Source of the DNA: an uncultured Holophaga sp.
GTDB taxonomy: Bacteria; Acidobacteriota; Holophagae; Holophagales; Holophagaceae
Direction of reading: 5' to 3'
NCBI RefSeq assembly: GCF_963677305.1
Contig: NZ_OY781925.1
Coordinates: 1,513,001-1,577,000 of the forward strand
DNA length: 64,000 nt
In this document: one piece after another, positions 18,737 to 27,029 of the stretch
How the letters are laid out: each line of letters opens with the position of its first letter
Position numbering within the stretch: position 1 is the stretch's first letter
Position numbers and translations under genes: made by a program
The notes under the pieces: model-generated
The model's input: only the letters and a program-made list of their open reading frames with translations
Databases searched by the model: none
Told to the model about the DNA's origin: nothing

Positions 18737-19449
18737 CCGCCGCTCCTCTCTCGGAGCCAGTCATACCAGGGCTCGAAGGAACTGCGGGTCGACACCTCCA
18801 GGAAGTCCAGGGAGGGGTTGACCCGCAGGGCGTACGCCCTGAAGCGCTCCAGGCTGAAGGGGACGTGGGGCAGCAGGTCCACCTTGGTGATGACGCAGAG
18901 ATGGGCGCTGCGGAACATGTCCGGGTACTTCAGGGGCTTGTCGTCTCCCTCGGCCACGCTGCTGATGAGGATCCGGGCCTCCTCCCCGAGGTCGAAGAGG
19001 GCCGGGCAGACCAGGTTCCCGATGTTCTCAATGAAGAGGATGGAGCCGGGGACCGGATCGAGCTGGTGGAAGGCCCGCTCCACACCCTCCGCATCCAGGT
19101 GGCAGCCCCGGTCGGTGTTGATCTGCACCACCGGGGTGCCGGTGCGGGCGATGCGGTCGGCGTCGTTGCGGGTCTGCTGATCGCCCTCGATGACGCAGAA
19201 GGGGAATTCCCCACCGAGTTCTGCAAGGGTCCGCTCCAGGAGCGTGGTCTTCCCCGCTCCGGGAGAGCTCACCAGGTTCAGGGCGAGGACGCCCCGCTGG
19301 GTGAAGAGCTCGCGGTTGCGCTGCCCCTCGTCCCTCACCTCGGCCAGGAGATCCACCCCCATCTGGAGGGTCCGCTCCGGGGCCTCCGGGCTCCGGCGTC
19401 CCCGCCGCACCCGGCCCTTCCGCGGGCTGCAGCCGCAATCCTTGCACAT
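18727..19449 (-). CDS. hypB: Hydrogenase nickel incorporation GTPase HypB
   Basis: HypB is the GTPase that delivers nickel to [NiFe]-hydrogenase together with HypA. The 240-aa product starts MCKDCGC, the N-terminal high-affinity Ni-binding cluster. The P-loop SSPGAGKTTL lies near residue 62. Later motifs include CVIEGDQQT, GCHLDA (metal site at the GTPase domain), FIENIGNLVCPA and VITKVDLLPH. hypA lies 19 bp upstream in the same operon. No hydrogenase structural genes lie in the window, so the pair may serve a hydrogenase encoded elsewhere or another nickel enzyme. Confidence 0.96.
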   Translation of the reverse strand: MCKDCGCSPRKGRVRRGRRSPEAPERTLQMGVDLLAEVRDEGQRNRELFTQRGVLALNLVSSPGAGKTTLLERTLAELGGEFPFCVIEGDQQTRNDADRIARTGTPVVQINTDRGCHLDAEGVERAFHQLDPVPGSILFIENIGNLVCPALFDLGEEARILISSVAEGDDKPLKYPDMFRSAHLCVITKVDLLPHVPFSLERFRAYALRVNPSLDFLEVSTRSSFEPWYDWLRERSGGYF

Positions 19450-19468
19450 GGGCCCTCCCTGATCCTGG

Positions 19469-19810
19469 TCAGCTTACCTGAATGGCCTCGAGGCGGAACT
19501 CCCTTCCCGAGAGAAGGAGGGGGGCTGAGGTGCCGCAGTGGGGGCAGCCTGCCAGGCGATCCGGGAGCTCGAAGACCTGATCGCAGGCGGTGCACTGTCC
19601 CATGGCCGGGAGGCGACGGATCTGGAGTTCGGCCCCTTCGGCAGGGGTCCCGCTCACAGCCGTCTCCAGGGCAAAGCGGAGGGCCTCGACGCTGACCCCC
19701 GAGAGGTCGCCCACCGCCAGTTCCAGGCCGGTCACGGCGCCGGAGCCCGCCTCGGAGGCCCGCTCCAGGGCCATCTCCACGATCCTGACCGCCAGTCCCA
19801 TCTCATGCAT
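19469..19810 (-). CDS. hypA: Hydrogenase maturation nickel metallochaperone HypA
   Basis: The 113-aa protein begins MHEMGLAVRIVE, where Met-His-Glu forms the nickel site. It has the structural zinc motif CTACDQVF...CPHCG (CX2C-X14-CX2C) at about residues 73-93. HypA hands nickel to HypB and the hydrogenase large subunit. ATG 19810 is fixed by the obligatory N-terminal MHE. The frame upstream is open only because it runs antisense to gnd. Confidence 0.95.
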   Translation of the reverse strand: MHEMGLAVRIVEMALERASEAGSGAVTGLELAVGDLSGVSVEALRFALETAVSGTPAEGAELQIRRLPAMGQCTACDQVFELPDRLAGCPHCGTSAPLLLSGREFRLEAIQVS

Positions 19811-19924
19811 GCCGACGCTCCGCCCGGGCAGGGTCCCCTGCGCCTCGATGGTGCCGCGAATGAAGGATTCCGGGCAAGCCGGAGGGGGGAGACGGGGCAG
19901 GGCCGGGGGGCATCGGATCAGAAA

Positions 19925-19954
19925 GACCCGATGTCCCCACCGGGACATCGGGTC
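19925..19954 (-). terminator. Perfect 13-bp inverted repeat between hypA and gnd
   Basis: GACCCGATGTCCC and its exact complement flank a CACC loop. On the minus strand the hairpin is followed by TTTCT, so it resembles a weak intrinsic terminator pointing at hypA. It lies between divergent genes, about 115 bp before hypA and 50 bp before gnd. It could be a leader attenuator for hypAB or an operator for a dimeric regulator of either gene. Confidence 0.5.
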
Positions 19955-20002
19955 GATGAGGCTTAGACTGGGGTCGACCGGAACATTCGACAGGAGGGGT
20001 CC

Positions 20003-20977
20003 ATGCAGATCGGCTTGGTGGGATTGGGGAGGATGGGAGCGAACATGGCGCGCCGCCTGCTCCGGGGCGGGCATCAGGTGGTGGTCTACAACCGCAGCCG
20101 GGAGGCCGTGGAGCAGTTGGAGCGTGAGGGCGCCGTGGGGGCCTCCTCCATCTCCGATCTGGTGGCCCGCCTGGAGCGGCCCCGCCACATCTGGGTCATG
20201 GTTCCCGCCGGGGCCGTCACCGAGGGGGTGATCCGGGAGCTGGGCACCCACCTCGTGAATGGGGACACCCTCATCGACGGGGGCAACACCTTCTTCAAGG
20301 ACGATGTCCGTCGGGCCGGGGAGCTCCGTACCCGGGGCATCCACTACGTGGATGTGGGAACCAGTGGTGGCATCTGGGGCCTGGAGCGGGGTTACTGCCT
20401 GATGATCGGCGGCCCCAAGGAGGCTGTGCAGCAGCTGGACCCGGTCTTCCGGACCCTGGCCCCAGGCCGGGGAGAGATCGGGGCCACCCCAGGCCGGGCA
20501 GAGGGGGGTTCGGCGGAGGAGGGCTACCTCCACTGCGGCCCCGTGGGCGCTGGGCACTTTGTGAAGATGATCCACAACGGCATCGAGTACGGCCTCATGC
20601 AGGCCTATGCCGAGGGTCTGGACATCCTGAAGGGGGCCGCCAACCCCGAGCTGCCCGATGGCCAGCGCTACAACTTCAATGTGGCCGATATCACCGAACT
20701 CTGGCGCCGGGGCAGCGTGGTCAGCTCCTGGCTCCTGGATCTGAGCGCCACGGCCCTGGCCGGGGATCCCGAGCTCAAGGACTTCACGGGGGTCGTCCAG
20801 GACTCGGGCGAGGGCCGCTGGACGGTGCAGACCGCCATCGAGGAGGCCGTCCCGGCCGATGTGCTCTCCGCAGCGCTCTACGCCCGCTTCCGCTCCCGCC
20901 AGGAGCACACCTTCGCCGAGAAGGTGCTCTCGGCCATGCGGGCGGCCTTCGGGGGCCACCAGGAGCCCAAGCCTTGA
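20003..20977 (+). CDS. gnd: 6-phosphogluconate dehydrogenase, decarboxylating (short form)
   Basis: Gnd oxidises 6-phosphogluconate to ribulose-5-phosphate and CO2. The 324-aa product is the short, YqeC/GndA-like class. The Rossmann motif [17 protein letters not shown] starts at residue 4. It also has [19 protein letters not shown] and the catalytic [16 protein letters not shown] segment. The short class is often NAD-dependent, but cofactor choice is not certain from sequence. It starts an operon with zwf and pgl, whose starts overlap the preceding stops. The three genes form a complete oxidative pentose phosphate branch. Confidence 0.95.
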   Translation: MQIGLVGLGRMGANMARRLLRGGHQVVVYNRSREAVEQLEREGAVGASSISDLVARLERPRHIWVMVPAGAVTEGVIRELGTHLVNGDTLIDGGNTFFKDDVRRAGELRTRGIHYVDVGTSGGIWGLERGYCLMIGGPKEAVQQLDPVFRTLAPGRGEIGATPGRAEGGSAEEGYLHCGPVGAGHFVKMIHNGIEYGLMQAYAEGLDILKGAANPELPDGQRYNFNVADITELWRRGSVVSSWLLDLSATALAGDPELKDFTGVVQDSGEGRWTVQTAIEEAVPADVLSAALYARFRSRQEHTFAEKVLSAMRAAFGGHQEPKP

Positions 20978-22497
20978 GCGAAGACGCCGTCAGCCTCTCC
21001 CGCATCGCCAGGCCCACCCCCCCCTGCGTCATGGTGATCTTCGGGGCTGTGGGGGATCTCACGCGGCGCAAGCTGATGCCCGCGCTCTACCACTTGGCCC
21101 GGCTGCGCCTGCTCTCCCCCCAGTTCGCCGTCCTGGGGGTGGGTCACAGGGACATGGACACCGAGGCCTATCGCGCCCAGATCCGGGAGGAGCTGCCCGG
21201 TTTCGCCCCCGGGCAGGTGGATCCTGCCCTCCTGGAGGAGCTCCTGGGCAGGGTCCACTACCTCCAGGGCGAGTTCTACGATCCCTGCTTCTATGAGACC
21301 CTCCGCTCGACCCTGGCCGAGCTGGATGTGGAGGAGGGCACCCGGGCGAACTACTTCTTCTACCTGGCCACGGGGCCCGATCACTTCGGCCACATCGTCG
21401 AGCACCTCACCATCGCCGGGCTGACCCGCCAGGACGACGGGTGGCGCAGGGTCATCGTGGAAAAGCCCTTCGGGCGGGATCTCCAGAGCGCCCGGGAGCT
21501 GAACCTCCGGCTCCAGCAGAGCCTGGACGAGTCCCAGATCTACCGGATCGATCACTACCTGGGCAAGGAGACCGTCCAGAACATCCTGGCCTTCCGCTTT
21601 GCCAACGGGATCTTCGAGCCCCTCTGGAACCGCCAGTACATCGACCATGTCCAGATCTCCGTGGCGGAGCAGGTGGGGGTGGAGCAGCGGGGCAGCTACT
21701 ACGACCGCTCCGGGGCCCTGCGGGACATGGTGCCCAACCACCTGCTGCAGCTGGTGAGCCTCATCGCCATGGAGCCGCCGGTCTCCTTCCAGGCCGATGC
21801 GGTCCGGGATGAGCAGGCCAAGGCCATCCGCGCCCTGGTCCCCCTCAGTGAGGAGCAGGTGCTCCGCGATACGGTGCGGGGGCAGTACGGTGAAGGCCTG
21901 ATGGGGGAGCAGCCCGTTCCGGGCTATCGCCTGGAGCCGCGGGTGGACCCGGGCTCGGGCACCGAGACCTTCGCCGCCATGAAGCTCCACCTGGACAACT
22001 GGCGCTGGGCGGATGTGCCCTTCTACCTGTGCACCGGCAAGCGCATGCAGGTGCGCAGCACCCACATTGTCATCCAGTTCCGGCGGGCGCCCTTCATGCT
22101 CTTCCGGGACACCCCCGTGGACGATCTCCAGCCCAACCAGCTGGTGCTCCACATCCAGCCCGAGGAGGGCATGTCCCTGCGCTTCGCCGCCAAGCGCCCC
22201 GGCCCCGTCATGCGGCTGGGAACGGTGGACATGGACTTCGAGTACGGGGCCACCTTCGGCCAGGTGCCCAGCACCGGCTACGAGCGGCTGCTCCACGACT
22301 GCATGGTGGGGGACGCCACCCTCTTCCAGCGCTCCGACATGGTGGAGGCCGGTTGGCGGGTGGTGCAGCCCATCCTGGATGTCTGGGGCTCCCGGACTCC
22401 GGACTTTCCCAACTACGCAGCCGGGAGCTGGGGACCTGAGGCCTCCAGGGAGCTCCTGGCCCGGGATGGCCGCTGCTGGCGGGAGTTCCCGTGCTGA
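20974..22497 (+). CDS. zwf: Glucose-6-phosphate 1-dehydrogenase
   Basis: Zwf converts glucose-6-phosphate to 6-phosphogluconolactone. The 507-aa protein has the N-terminal dinucleotide site [19 protein letters not shown] (GxxGDL variant) and the active-site motif RIDHYLGKE near residue 190. EKPFGRD and [14 protein letters not shown] follow. The start is TTG, overlapping the gnd stop; the first ATG in frame would remove part of the nucleotide-binding strand. It is translationally coupled to gnd and pgl. Confidence 0.97.
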   Translation: MSEDAVSLSRIARPTPPCVMVIFGAVGDLTRRKLMPALYHLARLRLLSPQFAVLGVGHRDMDTEAYRAQIREELPGFAPGQVDPALLEELLGRVHYLQGEFYDPCFYETLRSTLAELDVEEGTRANYFFYLATGPDHFGHIVEHLTIAGLTRQDDGWRRVIVEKPFGRDLQSARELNLRLQQSLDESQIYRIDHYLGKETVQNILAFRFANGIFEPLWNRQYIDHVQISVAEQVGVEQRGSYYDRSGALRDMVPNHLLQLVSLIAMEPPVSFQADAVRDEQAKAIRALVPLSEEQVLRDTVRGQYGEGLMGEQPVPGYRLEPRVDPGSGTETFAAMKLHLDNWRWADVPFYLCTGKRMQVRSTHIVIQFRRAPFMLFRDTPVDDLQPNQLVLHIQPEEGMSLRFAAKRPGPVMRLGTVDMDFEYGATFGQVPSTGYERLLHDCMVGDATLFQRSDMVEAGWRVVQPILDVWGSRTPDFPNYAAGSWGPEASRELLARDGRCWREFPC

Positions 22498-23207
22498 GGG
22501 CACCGGGTATCCACTGCCTGCCTGACGGGGAGGCCCTGCTGTGCGCCACCGCCGAGCTCTTCATCCAGGAGGCGCGGGCCTCCCTGGAAGTCCGGGGCCA
22601 CTGTCGAATCGCCCTGGCGGGGGGCAGCACCCCCCGGGGGCTCTACACCTGTCTGGCGGAGCACCATGCCGAGGACCTCTCCTGGGAGCGCCTGGACTTC
22701 TTCTGGGGGGACGAGCGCCCCGTGGGGCCCGAGGACCCCGACAGCAACTTCCGCATGGCCCGGGAGAGCCTCCTCTCCCGCTTGCCCGTGGATCCGGCGC
22801 GCATCCATCGCCTCGAAGGGGAGAGGTCCGATGCAGCGGAGCATTACGAGGCGGAGCTGCGCCGGGTCTTCGCCCCGGAGGCCCAGCCCCGCTTCGATCT
22901 GGTGCTCCTGGGCATGGGCCCCGATGGCCACACCGCCTCCCTCTTCCCGGGCTGCTCCGCCCTGGAGGAGACCCGGCGCTGGGTGGTGGCCACCGAGGTC
23001 CCCGGCAAGGGGCGACGCCTGACCCTCACCTATCCCGTGCTCAACGCCGCCCGTGCCGTGGTCTTTCTGGTCGCGGGGGCCGAAAAGCGGGAGGCCCTCC
23101 GCTCCGTGCTGGGTGGGTCAGCGGGTGAGAGCCTGCCCGCAGCGCGGGTCCGGCCGGAGCGGCTCTGGTGGATGCTGGACCGGGAGAGTGCCGCCCTGTT
23201 GGGGTGA
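22491..23207 (+). CDS. pgl: 6-phosphogluconolactonase (DevB type)
   Basis: Pgl hydrolyses 6-phosphogluconolactone, the zwf product. The 238-aa protein carries [31 protein letters not shown] and [16 protein letters not shown], all hallmarks of the DevB/SOL family. The GTG start overlaps the zwf stop by seven bases. It is the last gene of the gnd-zwf-pgl operon. A palindromic repeat element follows about 60 bp downstream. Confidence 0.96.
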   Translation: MLRAPGIHCLPDGEALLCATAELFIQEARASLEVRGHCRIALAGGSTPRGLYTCLAEHHAEDLSWERLDFFWGDERPVGPEDPDSNFRMARESLLSRLPVDPARIHRLEGERSDAAEHYEAELRRVFAPEAQPRFDLVLLGMGPDGHTASLFPGCSALEETRRWVVATEVPGKGRRLTLTYPVLNAARAVVFLVAGAEKREALRSVLGGSAGESLPAARVRPERLWWMLDRESAALLG

Positions 23208-23267
23208 ACAGGGAATCTGGTCATCGACCTGACTCCGCTTCGGCAGAGTGGACTGGTATGTGAGCTG

Positions 23268-23482
23268 GGGCCACGGATGAAAGCCCTGGATCCGCCCGGT
23301 GCAGGGTGTCTGGGGCCGCCCCGCGCAGCGGGGGCGGTCGGCAAGCCGACCGCGTTCAGAAGGGAAGGGGCAGCCATGGGCACGCTGGCGTGCCCTGGTC
23401 TGCCCCTTCCCCTCTGAACCAGCCCCAGGCGACCCTGGTGGGTCGCTGACGATCCGTGTCCATCTGTGCCCATCCGTGGCCC
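23268..23482. repeat. Nested palindromic intergenic repeat element, copy 1
   Basis: The element is bounded by GGGCCACGGATG and its exact complement CATCCGTGGCCC. It contains three hairpins: CCGCCCCGC/GCGGGGGCGG (23316-23337), CGGTCGGC-AA-GCCGACCG (23335-23352) and a near-perfect 66-nt hairpin (23354-23419) with a nested GGGCACGC/GCGTGCCC tip. A shorter relative lies at 41963-42084. No convincing ORF lies between pgl and the antitoxin gene. Confidence 0.7.
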
Positions 23483-23583
23483 GAAATGCTTTCCTGACAC
23501 CAACCCTTGAGCCGCTTCTGCTGGGTCAATACATGAGCGCAGGGTTATGTCGGAGGGCCGGATGACCGATGTGGAGCTGCTAA

Positions 23584-23596
23584 AAAGTTGAACTTT
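23584..23596. promoter_or_regulatory. Palindromic operator upstream of the Phd/ParE pair
   Basis: AAAGTT-G-AACTTT is a perfect 6-1-6 palindrome. It sits just before a TATACT-like -10 (23600-23605) and about 30 bp before the antitoxin ATG. Phd/YefM antitoxins typically bind such sites and repress their own operon. Binding here is inferred. Confidence 0.5.
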
Positions 23597-23623
23597 AGTT
23601 ATACTTTTGAAGGGGAGGACGGG

Positions 23624-23893
23624 ATGCATCTCCGGGCTCAGACCAGACCGCTTACAGAAGTTCGCCGGCATACCTCCGAGGTGTTTGAGGAGGTCCGCAA
23701 CACCAAGCAGCCGGTCGTAGTGACCGAGCATGGAAGGAGTGCCGGGGTGATCATGGACCCCGAGACATTCGATTTGCTCTCCGAGCGCCTTCAGATCCTG
23801 GAAGAGATCGCCCTTGGCGAAATGGAGATCGCTGCGGGCAGCCATGTCGGTTGGGATGAAGTGAAATCGGGGCTCCAGAAGTGGAGGCGCTGA
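23624..23893 (+). CDS. Phd/YefM-family antitoxin
   Basis: The 89-aa protein has the Phd/YefM N-terminal DNA-binding pattern (TRPLTEVRRHTSEVFEEVR, then PVVVTEHGRSAGVIMD). A charged C-terminal region would neutralise the toxin. ATG 23624 was preferred over the in-frame TTG at 23588 because AGGGGAGG lies a suitable distance upstream of it and the TTG sits in the operator. The toxin gene overlaps its last codons, giving stoichiometric control. Confidence 0.88.
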   Translation: MHLRAQTRPLTEVRRHTSEVFEEVRNTKQPVVVTEHGRSAGVIMDPETFDLLSERLQILEEIALGEMEIAAGSHVGWDEVKSGLQKWRR

Positions 23894-24180
23894 AGCTGAG
23901 GTTTGCCAAGAGGGCTGAGAGACAAGTTGACGAGATTCTCGGCTACATTGCACTCGATAACCCCGACGCAGCCTGGAAGGTTGCAGAGCGTGTGATGGAG
24001 CTTGCCGAGAAAGTGACCGTTTTTCCGGAGATGGGGAAGCAGGTATTTCCGGATTTGCCCTATCGAGAGGTGTTGGCCTATCCCTGTCGTATTTTCTACA
24101 GGCGAGTCGGGGATACGTTGTGGGTTGTGGCGGTGCTTCGGGTGGAACAGCTATTGCGTAAGGAACTGCTGACCGACTGA
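23881..24180 (+). CDS. RelE/ParE-family toxin
   Basis: The 99-aa protein matches the ParE/RelE plasmid-stabilisation fold. An N-terminal KLRFAKRAERQVDEILGYIA helix is followed by PDAAWKV, the PEMGKQVFPDLPYREVL segment and the C-terminal beta strands YPCRIFYRRVGDTLWVVAVLR. It either inhibits gyrase (ParE) or cleaves mRNA (RelE); the sequence alone does not decide. The start is GTG inside the antitoxin gene. An IS110 transposase remnant begins directly after its stop. Confidence 0.86.
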   Translation: MEALKLRFAKRAERQVDEILGYIALDNPDAAWKVAERVMELAEKVTVFPEMGKQVFPDLPYREVLAYPCRIFYRRVGDTLWVVAVLRVEQLLRKELLTD

Positions 24181-24183
24181 TGC

Positions 24184-24507
24184 TGTGAAGCCCAGGTTGA
24201 GCGCTTGGTTGGCGAACCAATCGGCCTGCGGGGGAGGCTGTTCCAGATGTGCGGGGTGGACCTGACCCGGATCGATGGCATCGACGTGACCACCGCCATG
24301 GTGGTGGTGAGCGAGATCGGCCCCGACCTGTCGCGCTTCCCTACGGTGGGGCACTTTGCCAGTTGGCTGGGGCTCTGTCCCGGGACCCGAATCACCGGGG
24401 GCAAGGTGCTGAGCGGCAGAACCCGACGCTGCGCCAACCGGGCTGCCCAGGCGCACCAGTTGCTTGATGAATCAAGGACTTTAGGGGCAACTGGAGTTTC
24501 TCTTTAG
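24184..24507 (+). pseudogene. IS110-family transposase remnant (C-terminal domain)
   Basis: The reading frame encodes CGVDLTRIDGIDVTTAMVVV, then SRFPTVGHFASWLGLCPG and GGKVLSGRTRRCANRAAQA. This is the Transposase_20 (helix-hairpin-helix-containing) C-terminal domain of IS110 elements. The N-terminal DEDD catalytic domain is missing. Similarity ends near 24465, after which the frame drifts to a chance stop. It begins immediately after the toxin stop codon, so it is a both-ends-truncated fragment rather than an active element. Confidence 0.82.
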
Positions 24508-24571
24508 GGTAGTGGCCTGTGAGGATGGGATCTGGAGGGCCAATAGTGTCAGTGAGTTGCGGTTGAGTTTC

Positions 24572-24817
24572 TTAAGAGGACCCGGCGCGATAAGTAGGAA
24601 CTTTGAAGCGTGTATCACTTTCCATTATTGCGAATGCAGCAGGTTCTTTAGACACCACATTGACCTGAGAAAAAACAATTTCTATCCATGCTCTACCATC
24701 TGAGCCTATGGTCTCGATTACGAGAGAGTAGAACTCATCGGCTTCGCCGGGAAGATGGTTAGGGATTGCAGTATTGATTTCGGATGAAAGGAAAGTCGTA
24801 GAGTTGTCAGAATGATC
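24572..24817 (-). pseudogene. 3' end of an unidentified gene truncated by the transposon
   Basis: Reading leftwards from the transposon edge, 81 sense codons are open and end in TAA at 24572-24574. The composition is protein-like and AT-richer than the chromosome (for example GEADEFYSLVIETIG and RAWIEIVFSQVNVV). The frame is closed by TGA inside the transposon's terminal repeat, so the 5' part has been lost. No family was recognised. The matching upstream part is not on the far side of the transposon. Confidence 0.45.
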
Positions 24818-24826
24818 GGTAGTGGG

Positions 24827-25660
24827 TCAGTTTGAATCGCCCAAAAGCCCAACGATCTCGGCAAGGCTCCAAGGATGATCGGCGATGCCCGCTTCCATGA
24901 CCGGGGTGACACGCAGGGTCTGGTGGACGCGGGCGAAGTTGTAATACATGAAGTGCAGCGCAATCGCGGCCTCGTGATTCTCGATCTTTTTGGAGAACGC
25001 GTTGGTCAGGCGGGTGAAGCGCCGCATCGACATTCGCATGGTGAGGTTCTGACGCTCGACATGGGAGGTTGAAACCTTCTCGGGGTCGGGGCTCCCGGAG
25101 ATGGTGTGCTTCTCGGCACCGATGTAACGGGCAGGGCTGTATCGCTTCTCGGGGTGTGCTCCTTCACCGTAGATCTTCACGAGCTGGGCGAAGTCCACAT
25201 CCAGGCCAAAGGCTCCATCCACGGCATTCAAATAGGCACGCAGACCATCCGTGGTGAGCTGGACACGATGGGCAAGGCGACCAGCCACATCTTCCATGAA
25301 CTCGTTAGCGCAGCAAGCATCACGGGTGCCCACAAGGTAGGACACGATGAGCTTGGAGTCGGAATCCAGGGCAGTCCAAGTCCACACATCACCCACGCCC
25401 TCCTGCCCCTGCATCTCGGCGGGCACGTTCTTGGCCTTGGAGTAGCAGAAGGACCAGATCTCATCACACTGGATCCGGCGGCACTTTAGGTCAACCAAAG
25501 CGGTGCGCTGGTAGACCTCGCAAGCATGCCCCAGATCCACCAGGAGCTTGAGCACGGTGCCTTTGGCGGCGCCCGTCATGCGGCAGGTGGAACGGATCGA
25601 GTTGCCTTCCACCAGGGCGGCGACGATCTGGGTTCGCTTGGAGAGAGGCAGCTTGTTCAT
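24827..25660 (-). CDS. IS1-family-type DDE transposase
   Basis: The 277-aa protein begins MNKLPLSKRTQIVAALVEG with an N-terminal helix-turn-helix. It has the acidic residues of an RNase-H-like transposase in VQLTTDGLRAY and RIQCDEIWSF. The strongly conserved SHVERQNLTMRMSMRRFTRL and NFARVHQTLRVTP segments belong to the long 'IS1 family' transposases, distinct from enteric IS1 in having one uninterrupted frame. ATG 25660 was chosen because a good promoter (TTGACA at 25690-25695, TATATT at 25668-25673, 16-bp spacer, both on the minus strand) would start transcription at about this position. The coding end runs into the left terminal repeat. Confidence 0.9.
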   Translation of the reverse strand: MNKLPLSKRTQIVAALVEGNSIRSTCRMTGAAKGTVLKLLVDLGHACEVYQRTALVDLKCRRIQCDEIWSFCYSKAKNVPAEMQGQEGVGDVWTWTALDSDSKLIVSYLVGTRDACCANEFMEDVAGRLAHRVQLTTDGLRAYLNAVDGAFGLDVDFAQLVKIYGEGAHPEKRYSPARYIGAEKHTISGSPDPEKVSTSHVERQNLTMRMSMRRFTRLTNAFSKKIENHEAAIALHFMYYNFARVHQTLRVTPVMEAGIADHPWSLAEIVGLLGDSN

Positions 25661-25667
25661 ACCGGCA

Positions 25668-25695
25668 AATATACTTGAGCGGTCATGCATGTCAA
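25668..25695 (-). promoter_or_regulatory. Transposase promoter
   Basis: On the minus strand, TTGACA and TATATT are separated by 16 bp, close to the sigma-70 consensus. The predicted start site falls at the transposase ATG, so the message may be leaderless. Confidence 0.55.
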
Positions 25696-25702
25696 GAGGT
25701 TA

Positions 25703-25754
25703 GCAAGCATTTTCATCTTTGATGCTTGCACAACTGGACTGAAAGTATTACATT
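25703..25754 (+). promoter_or_regulatory. Operator and promoter of the P63C passenger gene
   Basis: GCAAGCAT (25703-25710) and ATGCTTGC (25722-25729) form a perfect inverted repeat with an 11-bp spacer. The right arm overlaps a -35 box TTGCAC (25726-25731), which is 17 bp from a -10 TACATT (25749-25754). A third GCAAGCAT copy covers the P63C start codon region (25770-25777). This suggests repression by an element-encoded protein between the divergent transposase and P63C promoters. Confidence 0.5.
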
Positions 25755-25775
25755 CTTCCCATGGAGGTAGCAAGC

Positions 25776-26795
25776 ATGTCTAAGCAAGCAGAGGGTGGGC
25801 GAGCTCGTGCAGACAAACTCAGTCAGGAGGCTCGGTCTGCAATCGCCAAGATGGGTGCCCAGGCAAGATGGACCAAGCCCGAGGAGAAGATACCCAAGGA
25901 AACCCATGCGGGTGAATTAAAGATTGGTGACAAGTCCATACCATGCTCTGTCCTTGAAGATGGAACAAGAGTTTTTTCCCAGCGGGCCATCCTGCGGGTC
26001 ATGGGTGCATCGGTTGGTGGTCGTAGATCTGGGGAACAACCCGCTGAAGGCGTTGCGCAAATGCCCCGGTTTTTGGCATCAAAAGCGCTTAAGAGCCATA
26101 TTTCAGAAGAATTAACGGTGATGCTCGAATCGCCTCTTATTTATCAGCCCAGGCACGGAGGACGTTCGGCCATGGGGTATGAGGCAACGGTCTTGACCAA
26201 GATTTGTTCATCTATCTTGGACGCCAGAGATGCAGGAGACCTTCTTCCAAAGCAGATGCCGCTGGCGATGATTGCGGACATGTTAATCAGAGCCTTTGCC
26301 CAGGTTGGAATCATTGCGCTTATTGATGAAGCAACCGGCTATCAAGCAGAGCGCGACAAATCAGAACTGCAACGACTGTTATCTGTTTACCTTTCAGAAG
26401 AAAGATTGAAATGGATAAGTCGTTTCCCGAGAGAGTTTTTTGATCAAATCTTTAGATTGCGAGGTTGGGCCAAGCCGCTTAATCCGAATCACCGTCCCCA
26501 ATTCATGGGGAAGTTGATTAACAGGATAGTATATGAACAATTACCGGAAGGGGTGCTTGAAGAGTTGAAAAAACGAAACCCCGTCGATTACGATACTAAA
26601 CGTAGAAAATGGAAACACCACCAATTTTTATCTGAAGAAATTGGCCAACCCGATCTTCGTGAACATGTTCTTCAGTTGATTGCAATCATGAGAATTTCAG
26701 ACAGTTGGATTGAATTTGAGAAACACTTTATCCGCGCATTTCTGCCTAAAGCCGGAGTGCAACAAGAATTAGATTTTGGTCCTGATGGAGAATGA
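25776..26795 (+). CDS. P63C-domain protein, transposon passenger
   Basis: The 339-aa protein has a KGG-like N-terminal segment (GGRARADKLSQEARSAIAK, ending in ARW). The P63C domain follows: IPCSVLEDGTRVFSQRAILR, then AMGYEATVLTKICSSILDAR, GIIALIDEATGYQ and WISRFPREFFDQIFRLRGW. P63C proteins occur in phages and mobile elements, and their biochemical role is unknown. ATG 25776 was chosen for the perfect GGAGGT seven bases upstream; ATG 25761 would place that sequence inside the gene. Codon use is AT-rich relative to the chromosome. It ends one base before the convergent small gene, within the transposon. Confidence 0.82.
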   Translation: MSKQAEGGRARADKLSQEARSAIAKMGAQARWTKPEEKIPKETHAGELKIGDKSIPCSVLEDGTRVFSQRAILRVMGASVGGRRSGEQPAEGVAQMPRFLASKALKSHISEELTVMLESPLIYQPRHGGRSAMGYEATVLTKICSSILDARDAGDLLPKQMPLAMIADMLIRAFAQVGIIALIDEATGYQAERDKSELQRLLSVYLSEERLKWISRFPREFFDQIFRLRGWAKPLNPNHRPQFMGKLINRIVYEQLPEGVLEELKKRNPVDYDTKRRKWKHHQFLSEEIGQPDLREHVLQLIAIMRISDSWIEFEKHFIRAFLPKAGVQQELDFGPDGE

Positions 26796-27029
26796 CTATT
26801 TCCTCCAGCGAGCATCAGCGGCCTTCTTCGCAATCGCACTTCGCTCTTCTGCTGTAAGTCTCTGAGCCCTCGCAGGGCCACCCTTCTTGCCCCCAAGCTT
26901 CCCCAAAGCAACAGCCGCCGGATTCTTCTCGGGAACCGGCGGCTGTTCTTCTGTCGGCACCTGGCCTGTGGCCTGGTCAACGATCATCTTGGCGAGCTGG
27001 TTGGGGTCGGTGGGTCGTTTCTTGGTCAT
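26796..27029 (-). CDS. Small KGG-motif protein, transposon passenger
   Basis: The 77-aa protein has an N-terminal acidic/proline-rich half (DPNQLAKMIVDQATGQVP). Its basic C-terminal half (VALGKLGGKKGGPARAQRLT, EERSAIAKKAADARWRK) resembles the stress-induced/KGG repeat type. The ARA-x2-L-x2-E-x-RSAIAK-x2-A-x-ARW pattern is shared with the N-terminus of the adjacent P63C protein. Nucleic-acid binding is plausible from the charge pattern but unproven. It is tail-to-tail with the P63C gene with no gap. Small proteins of this type are, from memory, often found near such transposases. Confidence 0.72.
   Translation of the reverse strand: MTKKRPTDPNQLAKMIVDQATGQVPTEEQPPVPEKNPAAVALGKLGGKKGGPARAQRLTAEERSAIAKKAADARWRK

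Noticed and set aside
23208..23583. Small protein-coding genes in the pgl-antitoxin gap
   Set aside because: The only open frame (23299-23565) runs through the hairpins, has no ribosome-binding site and has a composition dictated by the palindromes.
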